Source: Manis javanica
Lineage: Eukaryota > Chordata > Mammalia > Pholidota > Manidae
Direction of reading: 5' to 3'
Assembly (NCBI RefSeq): GCF_040802235.1
Contig: NC_133161.1
Coordinates: forward strand, 13,471,001-13,535,000
DNA: 64,000 nt
In this document: positions 38,477-49,400 of the stretch, in pieces
Layout: every line of letters starts with the position of its first letter
How positions within the stretch are numbered: position 1 is the first letter of the stretch
The notes under the pieces: generated by a model
The model's input: the letters and a program-made list of their open reading frames with translations, nothing else
The model's database searches: none
What the model was told of the DNA's origin: nothing
Translations under genes and position numbers: made by a program

Positions 38477-38505
38477 TCAATTAATTAGTTAATCGATTAT
38501 TTAAA
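38477..38505. promoter_or_regulatory. Homeodomain/POU-type motif cluster
   Basis: A 29-bp stretch packs TTAATTAG, GTTAAT, ATCGATTA and TTTAAAAT words, including overlapping TAATTA-like and PBX/HOX-like (ATCGATTA) cores. It ends just 85 bp before a MIR. Motif evidence only. Confidence 0.3.
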
Positions 38506-38589
38506 ATAAAAACAAAGCCGTGATCTATCTACATAGCATCTACATAATTATTGTTGTGTATTAGCCTGCAGTTACCACATAATAACAAT

Positions 38590-38822
38590 AGCTACCACTT
38601 ATTGAACACTGACTGGCCCAGCACTGCTCTGAGTCGCTCCACGTTTTAACTCATTTAATTTTCCCAACATGCTGTAAAGTATTGCTACTGTCCCCATTTT
38701 ACAGATGGGGCAGCTGAGATGCACAGACCTTTCAAACTTGTTTAAAGAGTCGAGGCTAGCCAGGATTTGAATCCAGCCAATCTGCTTCCAGTCTGGGCTC
38801 AGGTTCCAGACCCTTACACCAG
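38590..38822 (-). repeat. MIR SINE, near full length
   Basis: Antisense MIR: 'taccacttattgaacactga', 'cccagcactgctctgagtc', 'ttaactcatttaattttccc', 'ccccattttacagatggggc', 'ccaggatttgaatccagcc' and 'ggttccagacccttacacca'. Confidence 0.92.
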
Positions 38823-39154
38823 GGGGGAGGCAGCCCCAACTGAAGCATTTTTAGTGTGCTTTTAAAGACAGTGTTGGCAAACTGACATGCTGCTAAAGTG
38901 CTGGGTAGTAGTTTAGTTTCCTAAATGGGTTCAACAGTCACCTTTGCCCTCTGATTTTGTCTAGCAATCCTTGCCTCATTAATAGTTCAGGGATGAACTT
39001 CACCCACAACCCAGGCCAGCCTGAAGTATAAAGACAAAATCTCTTATTAAGCTCCAGAGTTCAATTAAATGAAATTGTGTTTATAACAAATGGGGTGGTA
39101 GCTGGTGACAGTGATACACAGCCAGAGATGAATGGAAATTCTCCATGATAATAT

Positions 39155-39300
39155 GCACAGCAGCAAAGTGCTAGCATGTATTGGGCATCTATACATGCCA
39201 AGCATGTGCCACACAAAATCCTATATATTATCTCTTAATTCAGTTTGGCTTAAAAATAATTGAATGTCTGTTATCCAATAAAATGAACTGAGGCCACAGC
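39155..39300 (-). repeat. MIR SINE 3' portion (diverged)
   Basis: 'tagcatgtattgggcatcta', 'tgccaagcatgtgccacaca' and 'tattatctcttaattcagtt' follow the antisense MIR 3' end. The remainder is poorly matched. Confidence 0.55.
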
Positions 39301-39925
39301 CTAGTGCTGGGCACTTAGAGCAAAAGTTGAATAAGGCCCAATCCTGCCCTCTCACCTACTCATGGGAAGCCAGGTAAATGGTAAGAGAGAATGAAGGTGG
39401 GTGCAGTGGGGCCAGGAGCCCAGGGACTGCAGAAGCTCTCACCAGGAGCAGGGCACCCTGCCAAGAGAAGGCAGCATGGTGTGTGGAAGGAAGGGTGAGC
39501 ACCAGAGAGCAGAGAGCTGGCTGAGAAGCGACGGTCGATGACCGTGCCAAGGTGGGTGGACCAGCTCAGAGAGGGCCTCGTGTACCAGGCCCTAGGTGGG
39601 AGGGCCATGGAGGGGCTTTATACAGCCAAACAGTAAACTTTGAGGTCTTATTCTGGCTGCAGAGTTGCAGTACAAATCTGAGAGGCACAAGACAGGAGCA
39701 GGGAAGCCAGCTGGGAGGCGGTTTAGGGCCGAGGGATGCCCTTGAAATCCTGAACTATAGTAGAAGGAGAGCAGGTAGAGGAAAGAATGGCGCAGTACAT
39801 TCTCCATGAGACTGGAAAGACTGTGGATTGGTGGGCTGTTGGTGAGGGAGAGCTGACCCAGGTAGCTAGGTGGAGAGATGCCATGTGCCAAGACGCAGGG
39901 ACTGTCACTCTCTCTTTTCAATGAG
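39300..39925 (-). repeat. L2 LINE 3' half
   Basis: Antisense L2 order: 'gggcacttagagcaaaagtt', 'cccaatcctgccctctcacc', 'gagggcctcgtgtaccaggc', 'tagtagaaggagagcagg' and the second-half words 'agggccatggaggggctt', 'tcttattctggctgcagagt' and 'agccagctgggaggcggttt'. Several antisense and sense open frames (82-109 codons) here are fossil or spurious. Confidence 0.75.
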
Positions 39926-40533
39926 GTAACTAGCCAAAGGATGGAATGAGTTTCCCAGAGTCATCTGGTGAAAAAAGTGTTATCTGTCCTAAACTGGGAA
40001 GGCCTAGCTGATTTCCACGATGACAGATTTGTCCTGGGAACTCCCCAATTACGTCCCTCTATCGTCTTCTCCTCATGAGATGATGCTACTAATCTTGGTC
40101 ATTCTCTGTGTACAGATAGTTCCAACCCTTAAATGCATAACTGCTTTACAAGGCTTACATCCTGTAGTCCCCAGATGCCTACTGATTTGTGAGGAGGGAA
40201 GGATGGGGATACATGAGATATTTCCAACATTTCAGAGAGTCTAATGTAAATTGTGCATTTATTGATAATAAGATTGTGCAGGTTAACTAAAATGTCAAGT
40301 GCCTTTGCTTTGAAGTGGAATTATAACCGAGTACACTGATGCTGGTGATCTCATCGATCAGCTGTTCTCATTACAGAGTCTCTGTCAGCTTGTCTCTGAA
40401 TGTTAAAATGGGAAAACAAATCAGTCATTACTAAAATATACATTGTTGTTTGGGCAGTAGAACAGGGGCTCTACAGGGACACAATATAAACAGTGGGTGT
40501 TGGGGGGAAAGTTTAGATAGCACTGCTGTAAGC
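39926..40533. other. Unique DNA
   Basis: No repeat or gene is recognised. Confidence 0.4.
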
Positions 40534-40768
40534 CGCGGAGTGGGTGCGGTGCTCAGAAGAGCAACGAGGAGGAAGTGTGTGTCCTGGGACGCCTCGCCGC
40601 TGGGGGCTGGGTGCCTCCCCTCCCCCCACGCTGTGGTCAGGGCACCCTGCTCAGACCCCGGGGGCGCTGTGCTCCCGCATGCCGCGCCTTCCCACTGCTG
40701 CCTCCTGCATCCTAGCCCGTCCCCTCCTTTCACACCAAAGCCTTGCTCGTCCATTTCGAAGGTGACGA
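40534..40768. promoter_or_regulatory. Small CpG-rich patch
   Basis: Hand count gives about 17 CpG in about 235 bp at roughly 63-65% GC, an observed/expected ratio near 0.7 by my estimate. That borders on CpG-island thresholds and contrasts with the CpG-poor flanks. Overlapping frames on both strands (73-108 codons) follow from GC richness. It could be an orphan CpG island, an alternative promoter or a local GC-biased patch. Confidence 0.45.
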
Positions 40769-40849
40769 TTAACTGACCTATCTGAATTCATGGGAATGTT
40801 CTCAACTGCACCTCAGTGAGGTAGAACCCACACACAGCCGGGGAAAATC

Positions 40850-41345
40850 TTGAGCATTAAGTGAGTGTGTGAACTCGGAAGTAATTTATTTACTCTTTCC
40901 ATGAGCCATGTGCAAGGTATCCTGCCAGGTGTTGAGAACACGGTGCCACTAGTGTGCAGGTTGGAGGGAGATCGTCCCATCCTCCCCGGGCTTTCACGCA
41001 CACATGGAACAATAATCCTTTGGAAGCAGTGCGGTTCTCTCAGTTACCCGAGGCACAATTGTGATCGTTGACATTTACAGCAGCTTCCATGCAAAGGCAC
41101 TCTTTGGCTTAGAGTTAGGCCCTGCCCTCAGCGCCGTATAGTCAGAGAAGATGGGTCACGAACATAAACAAGAAAATAATATACCAGGCGCCGAGATAGA
41201 GAGAGAAAGCATAGCTGGAATTCAAAGGAGGCAGAGCTTGTGGAGGGCCGGCCTGCTTAAGGAGACCTTCAAGAAGAGTGATATTTGGACAAGGTTTTGA
41301 AGGCTGGTTAGGATTTAAACAGAAGGAGAGAGCATTCAGGCACCT
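40850..41345 (-). repeat. L2 LINE 3' half
   Basis: Antisense L2: 'tttatttactctttccatga', 'tatcctgccaggtgttgag', 'tgaacataaacaagaaaata'-type words, 'gcttaaggagaccttcaaga', 'gtgatatttggacaaggttt', 'gaaggctggttaggatttaa' and 'gagagagcattcaggcacct'. The last four are strongly diagnostic. Confidence 0.75.
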
Positions 41346-42359
41346 GTCAGCTCAGAACGTGGAGGCAGCCACTGGTTTAGGGGCAGAGCGCTGGCTCTCC
41401 ATCGGGTGTCTGCGCGGTGCCTGGGAAACAGGGCCCTAGTCGAAGCCACTCTTTGAAGAGGCTGGCTTTGCTTTCAGGCCACCTCTGCACCATGAGCCCA
41501 GATACGTTTAAGAAAAAAGGGCCATCCTCTTTTTAGGACCGTGTTCAGGAAGTGCTGTCTGCTGAGGCGAAATCTAAACAGCACACCCTTGCAAGGACTC
41601 ATGGAGGTATAGGATGTCCCCACACTGTGGCCCAGCACCAGACTCTGCCGGGAGGCCGGACACACCTGAGAAGGCCGTGGGCCCTGGGGTCTCACCCCTC
41701 AGCCAACGCTCCTCCCCTTCCCCAGTCCCGGAAGTTGGCAAGCTCACATATTTCTGGAAAACCAAGAACAGGGTGGCTCTTAGCAATTGAAGTGACAATC
41801 CACAGCAGTGTGAGCCCCCTGGCCCTTCTCTCCCCAAAGTCCCATCCCCATGTCCAGATGTACATTTCTGCAAGGAGAAACAAACCCCTGTAATATTGCT
41901 CAGGTTCCCAAAGACAGGGCACCTACCCTCAATGGCAAATGACAGCCTCTTAGGTTGGTTGTATGGTGTTCAGGGATGGAGGAAGGGTTCATTTAACAGC
42001 TTTATTTCTGGAAAAGCCACTGTCTTCCCATGGTAAGTGGCACCAAGCGTATACTCAAGTGCCTCAGTAAGGCACCAACACAAATTCCCTGGTTTGTTTT
42101 GTTTATAGAATGAATGCTATTCTTCTTTCATCTCTCCCCAAGAATAAATGCTACCAGAAGCCTGAATTCTTTATAAGAAAAGAGAACATATGACCGTAAG
42201 TATTAAGATGATTGCCGTTTCCTTGAAAACAACACAACGAAATGAAGAACAATCACACGGTCGATGAGTGTGGCCCTGCAACAGAGTCCCAGGCTTGCAG
42301 AACTGGATCCTAAACTCTTGAGCAAACAAGAAGCCTTATTGTTTTAGAATCATGTTTTG
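41346..42359. other. Unique DNA, no gene seen
   Basis: GC-rich at 41.35-41.9 kb, with overlapping frames on both strands up to 113 codons and no domain, then AT-rich. No repeat family was recognised. Confidence 0.4.
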
Positions 42360-42437
42360 TTTGGAATTGAAAATAATATTACCCAGCCTAATCACCTATT
42401 TGGAATTGGAAATAATATTACCCAGCCTAATCACCTA
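42360..42437. repeat. 39-bp tandem duplication, nearly perfect
   Basis: Two units, 42360-42398 and 42399-42437, differ at one base (TTGAAAATAA versus TTGGAAATAA). The 39-bp length keeps reading frames. The low divergence compared with surrounding ancient repeats suggests a recent event or a two-copy polymorphism. Both units contain TAATATTA and CTAATCAC words. Confidence 0.95.
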
Positions 42438-43069
42438 TTTGCCAAAATTGGGCTATTTTTTAAAAACCAAACCATTCTCAACAAAGATGATGATTTGAGC
42501 TGTGAAAAGACTGCATCCAGACACACCAAGGACCGTTCCCAAAGAAAAGTGCTAAGAACGTGTTTTCTGCTAGCAGCATATCTGCAGCAACGGCTTAGCC
42601 TATCAGGAAAGTGCCTCTGAAGGTCATACAATTCATCTGGATGTATAAGTTCTGGTGTGTATGCTAAAATAATCAGTCACGTTACTTTATAGTCACACCT
42701 CGTACTCTCGTTCTGGAAAATCAATAAAGTGAGGGGAAGGCTACAGATACAGTGTATAACTATTTTAAAAGAGAGAAAACAGAAAAACAATATTCTGTGA
42801 AAATGGTCCTCGAGGAAGCATGGACCTGGTTTTCATAAGCAGGCTCAGTTTTATCTCCAAGCTCATCACTGAGTTATTAAACCAAAGTACCGAGCATATC
42901 CCAGACAAAAGTACAAAAAATAAAAAAGAGAAATAGCATGCATCCTTTTCTAGATGCTCTGGGGCACTGGAAATTATCCACAGCCTTTAAAATGTATTTC
43001 TAAAATGTGTCCATTATTCACACTCTTGATGTTTTGTTCCACCTAATGTTATAAACCCCCATGTTGCCT
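42438..43069. other. AT-rich unique DNA
   Basis: No repeat or gene is assigned. Confidence 0.4.
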
Positions 43070-43205
43070 TCACCTGTCATTCTTCCCCACCTGAAATTTT
43101 CTCCCTCCTCTCCTCTGCCAAGTCAATTCTTCCCTGCATTTCAAGGCCCAGCCCAAGACCCTTCTGCTTCCCAAAGCCACTCTGACTGGCTGGCGACCCA
43201 GAAAA
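43070..43205 (+). repeat. L2 LINE 3' fragment (diverged)
   Basis: 'tgcatttcaaggcccagccc', 'aagacccttctgcttcccaa' and 'agccactctgactgg' follow the sense L2 motif 'ttcaaggctcagctcaa...cttccaggaagcc...ctgac'. Short match. Confidence 0.45.
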
Positions 43206-44117
43206 TGGGCTAGAAGGCAAGAGTCATGAGCCAAGCTACAGTGAGGTCCCTTAAAGTGGCTTCCTGGGAGTGTTCGGGACATGACGAAGCAGGGCGCCCA
43301 GGTAGAAGAGAGAGCAGTCACTATGCGGTCACCTGTGTTTTGTCAGAGTTGCTGTTCAGCAGCAGCAGCAACAGTCAGCTCGCACCTGGCAGCACAGGAG
43401 CACCAGCAGATGAGGCATCATGGAGTCCAGATCCAGAAGGCATTCGGTGGCCATCTGCGCCAACTGCCCACACCACATGGGAAGAGCTTTGGCAGCATCC
43501 CTGATGGCCACCAAGGGGTGCTCCCAACTCCCAAGGCAGTGTCCCTGCCAATGCCAGGTAGCTGTGGTTATTTGTTGTTTGGTGTTGAACTGGAGCCAGC
43601 CCTACATACTGGCCCTACTTTGTCCCCCAGACTCCATACCCTCCATGTCCTGAAGTAAACATCATCAACCCTGGAGCCTCAGGGCTTGCAAAGCTCTTGT
43701 TTTATTCCTCTGTTCAGCAGCCCCTCCATTACCACCAGGCTATGTACACATCTTACCACTGTTTTCAGGGAATGTCCCAGCTGGTCTCAACTGCCCAGTG
43801 CAGCATCATTTAATCAACTAAGTTTGGGAAATACTGGCTTAAATAAATTTAACAGATTTCTTTACTGCAGAACCTTTCAGAGCCTTTGATATGCTATCAT
43901 CTCCAAGAAGGGCCTAACATACCCTTAATTTCCCAAGCTTTCTTAAAGAACACGCCTTGGGAAATGGTAGCCAAACTGATCTTCAGTCTGCAAATACCCA
44001 TGGGCTAGACATCCCTCCATCCACCTCTGATGATACCAGGAGACATCTTAAGTGGCTTCCTTGTTCTGACAAGCTCGAGATTTCTCAACAGGATGCCCAT
44101 ATTCCATCTCAATGGGC
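43206..44117. other. Unique DNA, no gene seen
   Basis: Contains a CAGCAGCAGCAGCAAC run at 43357-43372 that yields Gln-, Ala- or Ser-rich frames in three phases (77-125 codons). No frame has a recognisable domain. The words 'ctaagtttgggaaatactgg' near 43820-43840 resemble the end of an old DNA transposon but no family could be named. Confidence 0.4.
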
Positions 44118-46372
44118 TTTTTTTTTTCTTTTAGCTTTATTGAAGTAGGAATGACAAATAAAAATTGTATATATTTTAGGGGTACAACTTAGTGTTTTCA
44201 TATACCTTGTGTAACGATTACCACAATCAATGGCAACCACCATTCTACTCTCTTCTATGAGTTTGACTTTTTTAGAGTCCACATATGTATGAGATCATGC
44301 AATATTTGTCTTTCTGTGTCTTATTTCATGTAACATAATATACTCCAAGTTCATCCACATTGTCACAAATGGCACACTTTCTTCTTTAAGGCTGAATAAC
44401 ATACCACTGTACATATATTCCACAATTTCTTTATCCATTCATGAACACTTAGGTTGTTTCCATATCTTAGCTATTGTGAATAAGGCTGCAATGGATATTG
44501 GGGTGATCCTATCCCTTTGAGATCCTGATTTAATTTCCTTTGGATATATACCCTGAAGTGGGATTACTGGATCATTTGGTAGTTTTATTTTTAATTTCTT
44601 GAGGACCCTCCATACTGTTTTCCGTAATGGCTGCACCAATTCACATTCTCACCAAAAGTGCACAAGGGTTCACTTTGCTCCACATCCTCAGTAACCCTTG
44701 TTGTCTCTTCTGGATGACAGCCATTCTAACAGGTGTGAGGTGATAGCTCGTGGTTTTGATTTGCATTTCCAAGATAACTGATAATATTGATCACCTTTTC
44801 ATATGCCTGTTGGCCATTAGTATGTATTCTTTGGGCAAATGTCTATTGAGGTCCTTTGCCCATTTTTTGATTGGGTTGTTTTTTTTGCTACTGAGTTGTA
44901 TAAGTTCCTCAGATATTTTGGATATTAACCGCCTATCAGATATATGGTTTGCAAATATTTGAATATATTTAAATATATTCTCCCATTTTGTAGGTTCCTT
45001 TTCATTTTGTCAATTACTTCTCTCACTTTGCAGAAGCTTTTTAGTTTGATGTAGTCTCACTTGTTTATTTTTGCTTTAGTGCTTGTGCTTTTGGTTTCAT
45101 ATCTAAAAAATCATTGCCAAGACCAATGTCAAGGGGCTTTTTCCCTATGTTTTCTTCTAGGCATTTTATAGTTTCAGGTCTTACATTCAAGCCTTTAATA
45201 CAATTTGAGTTCACTTTTGTGTGTGGTAAAAGATAAGGGTCCAGTATCATTCTTTTGCACGTGATTATCCAGTTTTCCCAACATCATTTACTGAAGAGAC
45301 TATTCTTTCCCCATTGGGTATTCTCAGTGTCTTTGTCAAAAATTGACTGACTGACTATATGTGCATGGGTTTGTTTCTGTAGGCCTGATTCTGTTCCATT
45401 AGTCTATGTATCTGTTTTTATGGCAAAACCATACTGTTTTGACTACTATACCTTTGTATTAAAGTTTGAAACCAGAAATTGTCACGCCACCAGCTTTATT
45501 CTTCTTTCTAAAGATAGCTTTGGCTATTCAGGGTCTTTTGTAGTTCCATACAAATTTTAGGACTGTTTTTTTTTCTATTTCTGAGGAAAATGCAATTGGA
45601 ATTTTGATAAGGATTATTATATGAATCTGTAGATCACTTTGGGTATATGGACATTTTAGCAATATTAATTCTTCTGATCCACAAACACAGGATATCTTTC
45701 CCACGTCCTTATTTGTCTTCTTCAATTAATTTCTTTCATCAATGTCATAATTTTCAGTGTATAGAACTTTTACTCATTGATTAAATTTATTCCTAACTAT
45801 TTTATTCCTTTTGATGCTATTGTAAATGAGATTGATTTCTCTATTTCTTTTTCAGATGATTTGTTGTTAATATATTGGAATGCAACTGATTTTCATATGT
45901 TGATTTTGTATCCTGCACTACTGAATTAGTTTATTACTCTAACAGCTTTTTGGTGGAGTCTAGAATTTTCTATATATAAAATCATGTCATCTGCAAACAG
46001 ATGCAATTTTACTTTTTTCTTCCCAGTTTGGATTCTTATTCTTTCTTTCTCTTGCCTACTTGCTCTGGCCAGGACTTCCCGTACTATGTTGAATAAAAGT
46101 GGTGAGAGTGGGCAACCTTTCAGCTTTTCACTGAATTGAGTATGATATTGGCTGTGGGTTTGTCATATGACCTTTATCATGTTGAGATAATTCCTTTTAT
46201 ACCTAATTCATTGAGAGTTTTTATCATGAAAGGAAGCTGAATTCTGTCAGATGTTTTTTCAGCATCTATTAAGATGATCAGAAGATTTTTTTCCTTCATT
46301 CTGTTAATGTATTCTATCATGTGTGCTGATTTGTATATGTTGAACTATCCTTGCATCCCAGGGAACAATGGT
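44118..46372 (-). repeat. L1 LINE, 5'-truncated (L1MA-like), ORF2 3' half and 3' UTR
   Basis: The longest single repeat, about 2.25 kb. On the minus strand it ends at an A-rich tail (T-run 44118-44132). The 3' UTR appears antisense as 'gctttattgaagtaggaatg' and 'atattttaggggtacaact', then the ORF2 C-terminus: 'cacattgtcacaaatggca', 'cattcatgaacacttaggtt', 'gtgaataaggctgcaatgg' and 'atataccctgaagtgggatt'. It continues through ORF2 reverse-transcriptase text ('tatcatgttgagataattcc', 'ttgcatcccaggga') and stops near 46372. Frames of 61-66 codons survive between stops, so ORF2 is dead. Target duplications were not found. Confidence 0.93.
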
Positions 46373-46919
46373 TTTTCTTAATATGGTCTGGGACTAGATC
46401 TAAGTCTATAATTAGAATCTAGTTTGCCACATGTAATGCAATATCTCTGGGAAAGAAACTTTTAGGTATAGCTGATGGACATTTTTGTTACAGTCTTAAG
46501 TTTTAATGATCACCAACACATTTTACCTTAATCTGGTCTTAGAATGAGACTTGATCAGAACACTAACATACCCTGATGCATATTTTAACTTCCAGTTGTA
46601 TTCATAGCTCTGGGTCTTGGGCTTCAGAGCCATAAGTGCAGACGGTATTAAAAACTCTTCAAACGTTCAAAACCAGCCCTTTTCAGCCCCCACCATATTC
46701 ATGGGTTTACGTGCTCTTACTGTTTATCTGCTTAACCAAACAGCCACAGTTTACCTTTCTCACTGCTTTGTCTGCCAAGAAGTTCCCCCCTTTACTCCAA
46801 ATTCCCCTACTCCTCTGAAAAAAAAAGTGAGATTTCTGTCCCCAAACCTCCATGCCAAAGCCTAAAATTCATTTCCTCTTCACTAGAGAGGAGCAATTTC
46901 CTACTCATTTTACTAAAGT
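46373..46919. other. Unique DNA
   Basis: No repeat or gene is recognised. An A-run lies at 46819-46827. Confidence 0.4.
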
Positions 46920-47070
46920 TTCTCTTTTTCTGTTGGTAATTCATACTCATCAGAGAAATATGGAAGCTTCAGAACTAATAGAAGAAATAAAAATCACCAT
47001 AATCTCACCACTGCAGGGAAACCACTCTTAATATTTAGGGTATTTCCTTACAGTCTTTTTTAATAAAGAA
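46920..47070 (-). repeat. Old L1M 3'-UTR-like fragment
   Basis: 'gaagaaataaaaatcaccat', 'aatctcaccactgcaggg', 'aaccactcttaatatttag' and 'ggtatttccttacagtcttt' follow the antisense L1M text 'aatcccaccacccagagataaccactgttaac'. The same family is longer at 53.93-54.45 kb. Confidence 0.5.
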
Positions 47071-47559
47071 ATCTTTATCTTACCAACAGGAATCTGGCTC
47101 CCAATTCTTAGGTGCGCTTCAAAGTTTAAATACACTGGCAGTTAAGATTGCCTCTAGCAGTATTCAACTTGCACAACTTACTTCTTGTACATCAAATCTC
47201 TTCCAGAAGCAAGAATTTCAAACAATTTTATATAGAAAAATGAGTTCTTAAGATGTTTTGTCATATGTGTTAATCACCTTCACATGTGTTTCATGTACTA
47301 ATATAGCTGATATTATAATTCATATAGCTGATATTTGACATACCTGGCCCTATTTCCAACCCTAGGGGAACAGCCCTCATCTTATACCCCAGCTCCCACT
47401 GATCAGCTACATAACTGTCAGTGTAAATGATAGTCATTGGAAAATTGTGTCAGATGCAGCTTTGGGAAAACTATCAAACCATATTATGCCTATTTTATAA
47501 TGGTCTCTTTTTAAAGGAAATTAAGTCTTTTGTCTTCTTTCCAAAGCCACACATGCACT
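47071..47559. other. AT-rich unique DNA
   Basis: A 14-bp word (atatagctgatatt) is duplicated with a 21-bp offset at about 47302-47337. Nothing else was identified. Confidence 0.4.
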
Positions 47560-48160
47560 AAATAGTTAAGAAGCACTTGTCAAGTGCATGCCATGGTCTC
47601 TGCTTACAGGGTGAGTGGGGATACAGACAGAGTACACCTGAACAATTTAAAAAGTGGACACCAAGTTGGTACAAACTGAAAATACAATAGGCTTTCAGGA
47701 AAGGGGGTGATTCACGTAGGCAAAAGAATAAGATTTATTCTGCGCTATGACTCAGAGAAGAACCAGCAAGAAGAATACCAGCAGAGACTAGAGGCTGGAA
47801 TTAGCCTTTAGCCAAAATATATTAGGTGCCAACTACATGCTGGGCACTGTGTGAGAGAGGGGTACTGAGAGAGATGAGAAAAACTCAGTGAGTGGGGGCT
47901 GGTAAGTGCCTTGGGCAAACAGGAAAAGCTCCTCTGAGGAGATGCCCCTGAACCTAGCACCGAAGTAGAGGAGGAAGGGAGTTCCAAGCTGGGAGCCCAG
48001 CCGCGTGATGGTTCTCAGCGCTGCCAACAGCACGGGCGCTGGCGAGTCGGGGAGATGAGGCGCCGGAAGAGGCGGAGCCACAGCCTGAGTCCTGCGTGCG
48101 GGGCTGACACGTGGTTTGACTTCACCCACATGAGACCAACGGCAGGAGGAACGTCTCATG
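47560..48160 (-). repeat. L2 LINE 3' half
   Basis: Antisense L2: 'gaagcacttgtcaagtgcat' (diverged end), 'ggggatacagacagagtac', 'gtgccaactacatgctgggc', 'tgcccctgaacctagcaccg', 'ggaagggagttccaagctgg' and 'gagatgaggcgccgg'. The right end is unusually CpG-rich (see the separate entry). An antisense 130-codon frame covering it lacks any domain. Confidence 0.65.
48002..48152. promoter_or_regulatory. CpG-dense patch at the end of an L2 copy
   Basis: Fifteen CpG in about 151 bp by hand count, including ccgcg, ggcgccggaag (an ETS-type CCGGAAG core) and tgcgtgcgg. Methylated ancient repeats normally lose CpG by deamination, so retention suggests low germline methylation, GC-biased conversion or selection. 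A downstream GC patch (48590-48620, ccccggggccgcc) is smaller. Confidence 0.4.
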
Positions 48161-48649
48161 CTTGGACACAGGTTTCCAGAAGTGCAGTGAGCCAGAGACC
48201 TCATCCCTGCCTTGAAAGAACACACCAGCTGGCCGAAGCAACCATTTAGACTTCTCGGAGTCTAGGCCCTCCGTGGTGGTTACACCCGCCCAAACCCTTG
48301 AAGGACAGGCCAAGCAGCTGGGATGTTTCAAAGACCTCCACAGTTTCTCCTCAGGAGCAAACTGGCTTGGGCGGTGCGTGGGCGGTGGGGCTGGGGGGTG
48401 TCTCTGCACCTCCTGCTTTCCCTGAGCACCCCTCTTTCTCCTGGGGGTCCCTCTCAGAATGAAGCGGGAGGGAAGCCTCTCCTCAGTCGAGCTGATGCCT
48501 GCTGCTCAGAGGCCGCCTGGAGTCTTGCCTAGAGGAGAAGGAGGGTGGGGAGCCTGAGGACGGTCACCTAGAGCTGGATCAAGGGAGAGGCCCCGGGGCC
48601 GCCAGAGCCGCGGTGTCCTCTCCTTCAAAATTATTCTCTCCACACACGG
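48161..48649. other. GC-rich unique DNA
   Basis: No repeat or gene is recognised. Frames up to 95 codons on both strands follow composition. Confidence 0.4.
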
Positions 48650-48780
48650 AGCTTAGCCCACAACCCCCAGTCTCTGCCTGCCTTGGGCACTGACCCAGAC
48701 CTCCTGTTCCCTGACCTTGTGCCAGGGCCTCACTCCATGCCTGGCACACATTAACAGATCAATAAATATTTTTGAGATAA
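48650..48780 (+). repeat. L2 LINE 3' end
   Basis: Sense end: 'ctgaccttgtgccagggcct', 'actccatgcctggcacacat' and 'cagatcaataaatatttttg'. The 'cctggcaca...tcaataaat' terminus is diagnostic. Confidence 0.7.
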
Positions 48781-49021
48781 CAAATGGAAATCATCTCTTA
48801 CTTCCTATTTACCACCTTGCTTGTGCCTTTATCTAATCTCTGCGTCTTTGACCCAGGTTACTAATATGGCCCAGGGAACAGATTACAAATGCATAGCTCT
48901 CACTGAACAGGGCGATGTTATTGTCCGTGACTCTGATCTGCACTGATTATTAACACCCAGTTAACAGCAACTTATCAGTCAGGACACATGCTTTCTGGGA
49001 CCAGAGCGACATTAGTGTATG

Positions 49022-49145
49022 CAATTCATTCATTCATTCATCAAACATTTATCAAGGCCATACGATATGGCAGGCACTGAGCTGGGAGTTACAAAGGCAG
49101 AAATGAAAAAAGATACAAAAAATACAGACACAAACATGTGAGATC
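49022..49145 (-). repeat. L2 LINE 3' end with (ATTC)n
   Basis: The plus strand starts with four ATTC units, then 'atcaaacatttatcaaggcc', 'atggcaggcactgagctggg' and 'agttacaaaggcagaaatga': the reverse complement of the L2 3' terminus (tgaatgaatga). Confidence 0.8.
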
Positions 49146-49304
49146 ACCTGAAGGACTCAGGTGGGACACTTCGAGAACCACAGTCAAAGCATAGCTAGTG
49201 ATGAGAAATGAATATTAATAATCAAACTAGTAAGAAATTTTAAATACACCTAGAGCACAAAAGATGTCTTCTCCTCTGTGTTAGGTTACACAGACGGTAG
49301 TTAG

Positions 49305-49400
49305 AGTGGCTGACATCCACTAAGCACCTCCTATGCGTCAGGCCCCGTGCCGTGTGCGTCACTGAGCATGGAAGCACGTCCAGATGGGTTAATGGGGGAG
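49305..49400 (-). repeat. MIR SINE 3' fragment
   Basis: 'gacatccactaagcacctcc', 'tatgcgtcaggccccgtgcc' and 'gtgtgcgtcactgagcatgg' follow the antisense MIR 3' end. CpG content here is higher than usual for MIR. Confidence 0.55.

Noticed and set aside
43281..43658. Gln/Ala/Ser-rich frames around the CAG run as an exon
   Set aside because: The CAG run is short and three phases are open at once. There is no conserved domain, and splice-site calls by eye are unreliable here.
44439..44639. 66-codon frame resembling a protein fragment
   Set aside because: It is the decayed C-terminal part of L1 ORF2 on the minus strand, not a host gene.
49027..49046. (ATTC)n as an independent microsatellite
   Set aside because: It is the antisense terminal TGAATGAATGA tail of an L2 element, not a separate array.
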